A program made the position numbers and the translations under genes. A DNA stretch of 64,000 nt. Source: Acidovorax sp. 69 (GTDB taxonomy: Bacteria; Pseudomonadota; Gammaproteobacteria; Burkholderiales; Burkholderiaceae_C). Shown piece by piece: positions 56,072-63,428 of this stretch (positions are counted from its first letter, which is position 1; each line of letters opens with the position of its first letter). The notes beneath the pieces were generated by a model that was not told where the DNA came from, did no database searches, and saw only the letters and a list, made by a program, of their open reading frames with translations. The stretch is from positions 1,177,001 through 1,241,000 of the forward strand of contig NZ_PGEP01000001.1 in assembly GCF_002797445.1 (NCBI RefSeq). Reading direction: 5' to 3'.

Positions 56072-58974
56072 GCGCCGTTTTGATGCCTGCCGCAATGCAG
56101 CCCAGTGTGGCCTTTGAGCTGGACGGCCAGCCCGTCACCGCCCACCCCGGCGAAACCATTTTGAAAGCCGCGCAGCGCCACGGGGTAGATATCCCGCACC
56201 TCTGCTACACCGACGGTCTGCGCCCCGACGGCAACTGCCGCGCCTGCGTGGTCGAGATCGCGGGCGAGCGCACGCTGGCCCCCAGTTGCTGCCGCGCACC
56301 CACCGAAGGCATGAAGGTGTCGGCGGCCAGCCCGCGCGCCCGCAAAAGCCAACAGATGGTGGTGGAGATGCTGCTGTCGGACATGCCCGATGTGGGTTAC
56401 CGCTGGAACGATGAAAAGAAGAATACTCCTGAATTGATAGCTGTTAGCGCTTATATATCAAGCGCTAGATACCAATTTGACTCAGAAAATCAAGAAACGA
56501 TAGGCCAACACGGCGAGTTGAGCGAATGGGCAGACCGCCTGGGCGTCTCGGTGCGCCCGGCCCTCAAAGCCTTGCGCCGCGAGCAACCCGCGCCGGACTT
56601 GAGCCACCCCGCCATGGCCGTCAACCTCGACGCCTGCATCCAGTGCAACCGCTGCGTGCGCGCCTGCCGCGAAGAACAGGTCAACGACGTCATCGGCTAC
56701 GCGCTGCGCGGCTCGCACAGCAAGATCGTGTTCGACCTGGACGACCCCATGGCGACAAGCACCTGCGTGGCCTGCGGCGAATGTGTGCAGGCCTGCCCCA
56801 CGGGCGCGCTCAGCCCCAAGACGCACATCGGCTCGCAGGCGGTGGACCGCAAGGTCGATTCGGTCTGCCCGTTCTGCGGGGTGGGCTGCCTCATCACCTA
56901 CAACGTGCGCGATGAAAAAATCATCAGCGTCGAAGGCCGAGACGGCCCCGCCAACCATGGCCGCCTGTGTGTGAAGGGGCGCTTTGGTTTTGACTACGCC
57001 CACCACCCCGACCGCCTCACCGTGCCGCTGATCCGCAAGAGCGGCGTGCCCAAGGAGGTGCGCCCTTACGGCGCCGACTGGCATGACACCTTCCGCGAAG
57101 CGACCTGGGACGAAGCACTCGATCTTGCGGCGGGAACGCTCAAAAACCTGCGCGACACACACGGCCCGAAGGCGCTGGCGGGCTTTGGCTCGGCCAAGGG
57201 CAGCAACGAAGAGGCCTACTTGTTTCAGAAGCTGGTGCGCACCGGCTTTGGCAGCAACAACGTGGACCACTGCACGCGTTTATGCCATGCGTCCAGCGTG
57301 GCCGCGTTGCTTGAAGGCGTGGGCTCCGGCGCGGTGAGCAACCCGGTGAACGACGTGGAGCATGCCGGGCTGATCTTGGTGATCGGCTCCAACCCCACGG
57401 CCAACCACCCCGTGGCCGCCACGTGGATGAAAAACGCTGCACAGCGCGGCGCGAAGATCGTGCTGGCCGACCCGCGCATCACGGACATCGGTCGCCACGC
57501 CTGGCGCACGCTGCAGTTCAAGGCCGACACCGACGTGGCCATGCTCAACGCGCTGATCCACACGGTGATTGACGAAGGCCTGGTGGACGAAGCCTTTGTT
57601 CGCGACCGCGCCAACAACTTCGAGGCGCTCAAGGCCAATGTGATGGGCTGCAGCCCCGAGGCCATGGCGCCGGTGTGCGGCATCCCGGCCGAGACGCTGC
57701 GCGAGGTGGCACGGGCGTTTGCCACATCGAAGGCATCGATGATCCTCTGGGGCATGGGCATCAGCCAGCATGTGCACGGCACCGACAACGCGCGCTGCCT
57801 GATCGCGCTGTGCGCCATCACCGGGCAGATCGGCAAGCCGGGCTCCGGCCTGCACCCGCTGCGTGGCCAGAACAACGTGCAGGGCGCCAGCGACGCGGGC
57901 CTGATCCCCATGATGTTCCCCAACTACCAGCGCGTGGACAACGCCGGGGCGCATGCCTGGTTCGAGAGCTTCTGGGGCATGCCCCTGGACGAAACGCCGG
58001 GCTACACGGTCGTCGAAATCATGCACAAGGCCTTGGCGCCGGACAGCGACCCGCACAAGGTGCGCGGCATGTACATCATGGGCGAAAACCCCGCCATGAG
58101 CGACCCCGACCTGAACCATGCGCGCCATGCGCTGGCCAGCCTGTCGCACCTGGTGGTGCAGGATATCTTTTTGACCGAAACCGCCTGGCTGGCCGACGTG
58201 GTGCTGCCCGCCAGCGCCTGGCCCGAAAAGACCGGCACTGCAAGCAACACCGACCGCATGGTGCAGATGGGCCGCCGCGCCTTGAACCCGCCGGGCGATG
58301 CGCAGCCGGACCTGTGGATCATTCAGCAGCTGGCCGTGCGCATGGGCTTGCCCTGGAATTACGAGGGCGAAGGATCTGGCGTGGCCGCTGTGTATGACGA
58401 GATGCGCCAGGCCATGCACGCCAGCATCGAGGGCATTACCTGGGACCGGCTGGAACGCCACTCCAGCGTGACCTACCCCTGCCTCACGGCCGACGACCCG
58501 GGCCAGCCCATCGTCTTCACCGAGAAATTCCCCACGCCCACGGGGCGCCTGCAACTGGTGCCCGCCAGTGTGATCCCCGCGGCCGAAAAGCCCGATGCCG
58601 ACTACCCGCTGGTGCTCATCACCGGCCGCCAGCTGGAGCATTGGCACACCGGCAGCATGACGCGGCGCAGCACGGTGCTGGATGCCATCGAGCCCATGGC
58701 CACCGCGTCGCTGCATGGCGACGAACTGGCGCGGTTGGGCGTGGCGCCTGGCGAACTGGTCGGCATCCGCTCGCGGCGGGGCATGCTGCAGGTGCGCGTT
58801 CGGCGTGACGATGGCACGCCGCATGGCACGGTGTTCATGCCCTTTGCGTATGTGGAGGCGGCGGCCAATCTGCTGACCAACGCGGCGCTGGACCCGTTTG
58901 GAAAGATCCCCGAGTTCAAGTACTGCGCGGTGGCCATTCAGGTGTTGCAAGCCACTGGCAGCGAAGTCGCCTGA
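56068..58974 (+). CDS. NAD-dependent formate dehydrogenase, catalytic alpha subunit
   Basis: This 968-residue molybdo/tungstopterin enzyme oxidises formate to CO2. It starts with a [2Fe-2S] plus His-Cys ferredoxin region (HGVDIPHLCYTDGLRPDGNC ... CRACVVEIAG) and then two [4Fe-4S] sites (CIQCNRCVRACREEQ and CVACGECVQACPTGAL). A further [4Fe-4S] and the molybdopterin domains follow (VCPFCGVGCLITYNV). The metal ligand is a cysteine in DHCTRLCHASS, not selenocysteine. There is no Tat signal, so it is cytosolic. Residues about 120-140 (ELIAVSAYISSARYQFDSEN) are repeat copy 11. It is coupled to the beta gene by ATGA. Confidence 0.94.
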   Translation: MSAVLMPAAMQPSVAFELDGQPVTAHPGETILKAAQRHGVDIPHLCYTDGLRPDGNCRACVVEIAGERTLAPSCCRAPTEGMKVSAASPRARKSQQMVVEMLLSDMPDVGYRWNDEKKNTPELIAVSAYISSARYQFDSENQETIGQHGELSEWADRLGVSVRPALKALRREQPAPDLSHPAMAVNLDACIQCNRCVRACREEQVNDVIGYALRGSHSKIVFDLDDPMATSTCVACGECVQACPTGALSPKTHIGSQAVDRKVDSVCPFCGVGCLITYNVRDEKIISVEGRDGPANHGRLCVKGRFGFDYAHHPDRLTVPLIRKSGVPKEVRPYGADWHDTFREATWDEALDLAAGTLKNLRDTHGPKALAGFGSAKGSNEEAYLFQKLVRTGFGSNNVDHCTRLCHASSVAALLEGVGSGAVSNPVNDVEHAGLILVIGSNPTANHPVAATWMKNAAQRGAKIVLADPRITDIGRHAWRTLQFKADTDVAMLNALIHTVIDEGLVDEAFVRDRANNFEALKANVMGCSPEAMAPVCGIPAETLREVARAFATSKASMILWGMGISQHVHGTDNARCLIALCAITGQIGKPGSGLHPLRGQNNVQGASDAGLIPMMFPNYQRVDNAGAHAWFESFWGMPLDETPGYTVVEIMHKALAPDSDPHKVRGMYIMGENPAMSDPDLNHARHALASLSHLVVQDIFLTETAWLADVVLPASAWPEKTGTASNTDRMVQMGRRALNPPGDAQPDLWIIQQLAVRMGLPWNYEGEGSGVAAVYDEMRQAMHASIEGITWDRLERHSSVTYPCLTADDPGQPIVFTEKFPTPTGRLQLVPASVIPAAEKPDADYPLVLITGRQLEHWHTGSMTRRSTVLDAIEPMATASLHGDELARLGVAPGELVGIRSRRGMLQVRVRRDDGTPHGTVFMPFAYVEAAANLLTNAALDPFGKIPEFKYCAVAIQVLQATGSEVA
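56430..56483 (+). repeat. Palindromic repeat family A, copy 11 (inside formate dehydrogenase alpha)
   Basis: TGAATTGATAGCTGTTAGCGCTT-ATATATC-AAGCGCTAGATACCAATTTGACT is near-consensus, with 8-bp perfect arms. Its AT-rich composition contrasts sharply with the surrounding gene. It is read in frame, phase ATA GCT, between the N-terminal [2Fe-2S] and ferredoxin domains. Confidence 0.88.
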
Positions 58975-59056
58975 CGCCGCGCGAACCGCACCCCGGCGGC
59001 GGGGCTTTGCGGGCGTTGCGGCCCGCACTCGCTGCCACCGGGTAAAGTCTGCGCCC

Positions 59057-59641
59057 ATGACTGAGCGCCCCTACACCGACGTTGCCGTGATCATGCGGTG
59101 CGAGCACATCGACAACCGCTGGCAACCCTGGCGCTGGTCGCTGGCCGAGGTGGTGATCAACGAGCCCGCTTTTGGCACCGAGCCCCGGCAGATCATCCAG
59201 GACGAGCGCGAGCAGCGCTGGCTGTTTCCCGGGTTCCGGGTCGAGCTTTTTCGGGATGATGCGGAGGGGTATCACCTCAACCTGACCTCGCCCGCCCCCT
59301 GCTGGTTTGTGATGTGGCGCCGCGACGATGACACCGGCACGGGCGAGATTCCGCTCGCTCGCCCGGTGGCGGTGAGCCTGAGCTACCACGACGCCGGCCG
59401 CTGGCTGGACGCGCAGGAATCCGTGGAGCAGGTGCCTGCTCCGCCCGAGGTGGTAGAGACACTGAACGCCTTTGTGGCGGAGCATTACCAGCCCGAGCCC
59501 AAGCGCCGCAAGCGGCCGGACAGCTTCCGGCCGTTGCAGGACCGGTTTGGCAACCCCGCATCCATTTCCACCGAAAAGCAGCGTGGAGGTGGGGGCGGCG
59601 GTAGCGGTGGCGGCGGCAACGCAGGAGGTGGCCGTGGCTGA
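59057..59641 (+). CDS. DUF3305 domain protein
   Basis: The 194-residue protein begins MTERPYTDVAVIMRCEHIDN and contains the DUF3305 core (RWQPWRWSLAEVVINEPAFG, RWLFPGFRVELFRDDAEGYH). The last 22 residues are a glycine run (GGGGGGSGGGGNAGGG) spanning about 59581-59638. DUF3305 genes are found beside formate dehydrogenase genes; the function is unknown. The 3' end overlaps the next start. Confidence 0.85.
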   Translation: MTERPYTDVAVIMRCEHIDNRWQPWRWSLAEVVINEPAFGTEPRQIIQDEREQRWLFPGFRVELFRDDAEGYHLNLTSPAPCWFVMWRRDDDTGTGEIPLARPVAVSLSYHDAGRWLDAQESVEQVPAPPEVVETLNAFVAEHYQPEPKRRKRPDSFRPLQDRFGNPASISTEKQRGGGGGGSGGGGNAGGGRG

Positions 59642-60392
59642 CGGATTTCTGGGCCGCTGGTCGCGCCGCAAGCAGGAGGTGCGTGAGGGCAAGCCAGTGG
59701 AAGAACCGCCAGCGCCGACTTTGTCACCACCCGCTTCGGTGTTGTCACCGGCTGCAGCATCCGCAGGGGCCACCGGCACGCCCCAGCCTGTGGTCGAGGG
59801 CACAGCACCCGTTGCCGAGGCGCCGCCGCCAACCTTGGCCGACGCCCAGGCGCTCACCCCCGCCTCTGACTTCAAGGCCTTTGTGGCCCGCGATGTGGCG
59901 CCCGAAGTGCGCAACCTGGCCATGAAGAAACTTTTTGCCGATCCACACTTCAACGTGATGGACGGCCTGGACATCTACATCGGCGACTACACCCAGCCCG
60001 ACCCCCTGCCCGAAGGCATGTTGCGCAAAATGACCAGCGCCCATGCGCTGGGTTTTTTCGACCATGAAAAAGACGCCGAGGCCGATGCATCGCCCGGTGC
60101 GCTGGTTGAAGGCGTCGCCACGGACGCCGGGGCGCAGGCCGATTCAATAGCCCCTGCCGTTGCTCAGCCTCGGGATGATGCGGAGGAGGAAACACCTCCA
60201 GTCGTGGCACAGTCCGAGGTATGCAACGCTATTCCTAGCGCCCCCAACAGCGAGCTTGAGATGGCCCCCCGCTCCGACCCGAACGCGGTGGCCCTGCCAG
60301 CCAGCCACACAGAACATGACCACGACGCTCATCTGCGACTGCAACCAGACGATGCCCCTCAACGCCAAGGCGTTGGGCGCGGCACTGCATGA
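59634..60392 (+). CDS. DUF3306 domain protein
   Basis: The frame starts at GTG 59634, preceded by GGAGG, and reads VADGFLGRWSRRKQEVREGK. The conserved DUF3306 region covers about residues 75-155 (VARDVAPEVRNLAMKKLFAD, LDIYIGDYTQPDPLPEGMLR). The acidic C-terminal half is low-complexity. Its last 77 bases overlap the start of the following ferredoxin gene, an unusually long overlap. DUF3305/DUF3306 pairs accompany formate dehydrogenases and may help maturation or electron transfer. Confidence 0.83.
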   Translation: MADGFLGRWSRRKQEVREGKPVEEPPAPTLSPPASVLSPAAASAGATGTPQPVVEGTAPVAEAPPPTLADAQALTPASDFKAFVARDVAPEVRNLAMKKLFADPHFNVMDGLDIYIGDYTQPDPLPEGMLRKMTSAHALGFFDHEKDAEADASPGALVEGVATDAGAQADSIAPAVAQPRDDAEEETPPVVAQSEVCNAIPSAPNSELEMAPRSDPNAVALPASHTEHDHDAHLRLQPDDAPQRQGVGRGTA

Positions 60393-62424
60393 AGACCTGA
60401 CCCTCCACTCCACCCTGTGTCGGCGCGATGCGGGGGCCTATCAAAAAGCCATCCGGTCGGGCGATCAGGTGGTGGTGGCCTGCACACAAGAGCAACGCCT
60501 GTTTGCCGACCTGGGCCAGCAGACCGAAGGTGCGGTGTCCCCCATCCGGTTTGTGAACATCCGCGAAACCGGGGGGTGGAGCCGCGACGCTGACAAGGCC
60601 AGCCCCAAGATCGCCGCACTGCTGGCGGCTGCACATTTGCCTGAGCCGCAACCCGTGCCCACGGTCACCTACAAAAGCACGGGTCGCTTGCTCATCATCG
60701 GGCCGCTGGACCAGGCCGAGCAGGCGGCAGCCCTGGTCTCCGATGTGCTCGATGTGACGCTGTTTACGCAGGGCCCCGGCAATGCGGGTGGCGCGCAGGC
60801 GCGGCGTTTTCCGGTGCTGGGCGGGCGCATCACGGGCCTCACAGGATGGCTGGGTGCGTTTGAGTTGCAGTGGGCAGCCGACAATCCCATCGACCTCGAT
60901 CTGTGCACGCGCTGCAATGCCTGTGTGGCCGCCTGCCCCGAGAACGCCATTGGCCTCGACTACCAGATCAACATGGCGGCCTGCAGTTCGCACCGTGACT
61001 GCGTGAAGGTGTGCCAGGTGGCGGGCGCCATCGATTTCACCCGCGATGCCGCTGCCGCGCAGACCGAGCGTTTTGACCTGGTGCTGGACCTGCGCGCGGC
61101 CACCGCCACACCCACCTTCTTGCAGCATGCGGTGCCCCAGGGGTATTTCTGCTGGGATGGGCGTGACATGGCCACGCTGCTCAAGCTGCGCGAGCTGGTG
61201 GGTGAATTTGAAAAGCCCAAGTTTTTTGTCTACAAGCAAAAACTCTGCGCCCACAGCCGCAACGAAACCGTGGGCTGCAATGCCTGTGTGGACATCTGCT
61301 CTGCCGAGGCCATTGCCAGCGACAAGAGCCGCCAGCAAATCAAGGTGAACCCCAACCTGTGTGTGGGCTGCGGCGCCTGCACCACCGTGTGCCCCACGGG
61401 CGCGCTGACCTATGCCTACCCCAGCGCGACGGAGCAGGGTGCCAAGCTCAAAACCCTGTTGTCGACCTACACCGCCGCGGGCGGCAAAGACGCCGTGCTG
61501 TTGTTGCACAGCCAGGAGCGTGGTCAGGCGCTGGTGGAGGAACTGGGCCGTGCTGCCCAGCTGAAGCTGGCGCAGGGCGTGCCCGCCCACGTCATCCCGG
61601 TGGCGTTGTGGCACACGGCCAGCACCGGGGTGGATCTGTGGCTCAGCGCCGTGGCCTATGGCGCCTCTCAAATCGTGGTGCTGGCAACCCATGAAGAGGC
61701 GCCGCAGTACCTGGATGGCCTGCAGGCGCAGATGGATGTAGCGCAGAGTCTGTTGCGCGGCTTGGGCTACACCGGCACGCATGTGCAGCTGCTGCGCGCC
61801 ACGCACCCCACCGAGCTGGATGCCGCATTGCAGGCCTTGGGCCAGACGCGCCAGAAGACACCGGCCGTGGCCGCGCGTTTTGCGGTGGCGCAGGAAAAAC
61901 GCAGCACGCTGGAGATGGCTCTGGACCACCTCATCGAGCAGGCCCCAACGCCGATGGCCGAGCGGCCAGAGGCGATTGCCTTGCCGGTTGCCGGATCGCC
62001 ACTGGGCACCATCGAGGTCAACAAAGACCGCTGCACCCTGTGCCTGAGCTGCGTGAGCGCCTGCCCGGCCAGTGCGCTGCAGGACAACCCGCAGCTGCCG
62101 CAACTGCGCTTCATAGAGAAGAATTGTGTCCAGTGTGGCCTGTGTGCCACCACCTGCCCCGAAGACGCCATCACGCTGCAGCCCCGCCTGCTGCTGACGC
62201 CAGAGCGAGCGCAGTTGCGCGTGCTCAATGAGGCCAAGCCTTGGGCCTGTGTGCGTTGCAGCAAACCTTTTGGCACGGTCAAAGCCATTGAGGCCATGCT
62301 GGGCAAGCTGTCGGGCCATCCCATGTTTCAGGGTGAGGCGCTGGAGCGCCTGAAGATGTGCAGCGACTGCCGCGTGATTGACCTGTATTCCTCCCAAAGC
62401 GAAACGAAAGTGACCGACCTGTGA
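60316..62424 (+). CDS. Multi-cluster 4Fe-4S ferredoxin protein of the formate dehydrogenase cluster
   Basis: The 702-residue cytosolic protein starts MTTTLICDCNQTMPLNAKAL and has a long linker region. Four or more [4Fe-4S] cysteine groups are visible: CTRCNACVAACPENAIG, CNACVDICSAEAI, CVGCGACTTVCPTGAL and CTLCLSCVSACPASAL/CVQCGLCATTCPEDAI. Conserved CxxC pairs lie in CSSHRDCVKVC and CVRCSKPF. It probably carries electrons between formate dehydrogenase and an acceptor. ATG 60316 was chosen because the family begins MTTxLIC; this gives a 77-base overlap with DUF3306. Confidence 0.88.
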   Translation: MTTTLICDCNQTMPLNAKALGAALHEDLTLHSTLCRRDAGAYQKAIRSGDQVVVACTQEQRLFADLGQQTEGAVSPIRFVNIRETGGWSRDADKASPKIAALLAAAHLPEPQPVPTVTYKSTGRLLIIGPLDQAEQAAALVSDVLDVTLFTQGPGNAGGAQARRFPVLGGRITGLTGWLGAFELQWAADNPIDLDLCTRCNACVAACPENAIGLDYQINMAACSSHRDCVKVCQVAGAIDFTRDAAAAQTERFDLVLDLRAATATPTFLQHAVPQGYFCWDGRDMATLLKLRELVGEFEKPKFFVYKQKLCAHSRNETVGCNACVDICSAEAIASDKSRQQIKVNPNLCVGCGACTTVCPTGALTYAYPSATEQGAKLKTLLSTYTAAGGKDAVLLLHSQERGQALVEELGRAAQLKLAQGVPAHVIPVALWHTASTGVDLWLSAVAYGASQIVVLATHEEAPQYLDGLQAQMDVAQSLLRGLGYTGTHVQLLRATHPTELDAALQALGQTRQKTPAVAARFAVAQEKRSTLEMALDHLIEQAPTPMAERPEAIALPVAGSPLGTIEVNKDRCTLCLSCVSACPASALQDNPQLPQLRFIEKNCVQCGLCATTCPEDAITLQPRLLLTPERAQLRVLNEAKPWACVRCSKPFGTVKAIEAMLGKLSGHPMFQGEALERLKMCSDCRVIDLYSSQSETKVTDL

Positions 62425-63056
62425 GCGCCCAACCTGCTTCTTTGACATCTCCCGGTGGCAGCTCGGCGCTGGACGAGGAAACCGCACGTGCCGAACTCTA
62501 TGGCCTGCTCTCGCAGCTGTATTACGCCGCACCGGGTGCTGAGCTGCTGTCCGCGTTGCGCGTGGCGGTGACCGAGGCGCCCGCCGACGGTGGCTTTCTG
62601 CAAGAGCCCTGGCAACAGTTGGTGGGCGCCGCCCGTGAACTGAGCGACGGCGCGATTGCGCAAGAGTTCGACCGCCTCTTTGGTGGTGTGGGCAAACCCG
62701 AGGTTTTTTTGTACGGTTCGCACTACCTGAGCGGGTTTCTCAACGAGAAGCCGCTGGCCCGCCTGCGCACCGATCTGGACCGGCTGGGACTGGCACGCGA
62801 CGAGTCCATGTCAGAAACCGAGGACCACATCGCCTACTTGTGCGAAGTGATGCGCTACCTGATCGCTGGGGACGATGTGGCTGTCTGCAACCTGACGGCG
62901 CAGCGCGATTTTTTTGCAACACATCTGCAGCCCTGGGTGCTGTTGCTATGTGATGCCCTGGCGGCCCAACCGCAGGCACGTTTTTATGCTGCTGTGGCCC
63001 TGTTCACGCGGGCTTTTGTGTCAGTAGAAACCCAGGGCTTCGACATGATGGAGTAG
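62421..63056 (+). CDS. TorD-family molybdoenzyme chaperone
   Basis: The 211-residue all-helical protein of the TorD/DmsD family probably guards the Tat-exported formate dehydrogenase encoded downstream. Family blocks include LYGLLSQLYYAAPG, EFDRLFGGVGKPEVFLYGSHYLSGFL and DHIAYLCEVMRYLIAGDD. The GTG start at 62421 overlaps the previous stop (GTGA). The chaperone binds the twin-arginine leader of the apoenzyme until molybdopterin insertion. Confidence 0.88.
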   Translation: MSAQPASLTSPGGSSALDEETARAELYGLLSQLYYAAPGAELLSALRVAVTEAPADGGFLQEPWQQLVGAARELSDGAIAQEFDRLFGGVGKPEVFLYGSHYLSGFLNEKPLARLRTDLDRLGLARDESMSETEDHIAYLCEVMRYLIAGDDVAVCNLTAQRDFFATHLQPWVLLLCDALAAQPQARFYAAVALFTRAFVSVETQGFDMME

Positions 63057-63117
63057 TCCTTGGAGTCCGCAGAAACCCTGATGCGGGCGCTATAAAAGAT
63101 GAGTGCATTAGTGGGAG

Positions 63118-63146
63118 GTGTAAAGCTCGATTGCAGGGTTTTACAC
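63118..63146 (+). promoter_or_regulatory. Dyad upstream of the Tat-signal formate dehydrogenase subunit gene
   Basis: GTGTAAA and TTTACAC (perfect 7-bp arms, 15 bases apart) lie 59 bases before the small Tat-signal gene. A TATAAAAG box is just upstream at about 63090. The region is the likely promoter of the downstream genes; the regulator is unknown. Confidence 0.45.
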
Positions 63147-63204
63147 ACTGACATAGACTCGTATGAATTCCGTTTCATAGCTGCCAGCCATTCTGGAGAC
63201 AAGC

Positions 63205-63414
63205 ATGCAGAACCGCCAGCCCAATTCCTCACGCCGGAGCTTCTTCTCCGGCGCTGCCACTGTAGGGGCTGCAGCCGCAGCCGTTGTGGCACTCCCCCAG
63301 GTTGTTCCCTCCGATGCCACGGTGTCCGAGCCTGCTCGCGTGGTGCCTGAAAAGGGTGGTGGTTACCACCTGTCTGCCCACGTCAAGCAGTACTACAAAA
63401 CCACCCAACTCTGA
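63205..63414 (+). CDS. Formate dehydrogenase-associated Tat-signal small protein
   Basis: This 69-residue protein has a twin-arginine signal (SSRRSFFSGAA) followed by a hydrophobic stretch and a short mature part ending HLSAHVKQYYKTTQL. Small Tat proteins of this kind (TIGR02811-like) sit next to formate dehydrogenase alpha genes. The function is unknown; it may be a partner subunit. GGAG precedes the start. Confidence 0.88.
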   Translation: MQNRQPNSSRRSFFSGAATVGAAAAAVVALPQVVPSDATVSEPARVVPEKGGGYHLSAHVKQYYKTTQL

Positions 63415-63428
63415 CAGCGGGGCGCACC

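Noticed and set aside
53873..56095. Minus-strand open frame of about 740 codons opposite formate dehydrogenase beta
   Set aside because: The plus strand matches NuoE and NuoF domains end to end; the minus frame has no motif.
57280..57300. Selenocysteine in the formate dehydrogenase alpha active site
   Set aside because: The codon at the ligand position in DHCTRLCH is a cysteine codon and the frame shows no internal TGA.
57280..59058. Minus-strand open frame of about 590 codons opposite formate dehydrogenase alpha
   Set aside because: Shadow frame; the catalytic gene is on the plus strand.
60235..62532. Minus-strand open frame of about 765 codons opposite the polyferredoxin gene
   Set aside because: No domains and extreme Arg/His/Gln composition; the plus strand carries four clear ferredoxin motifs.
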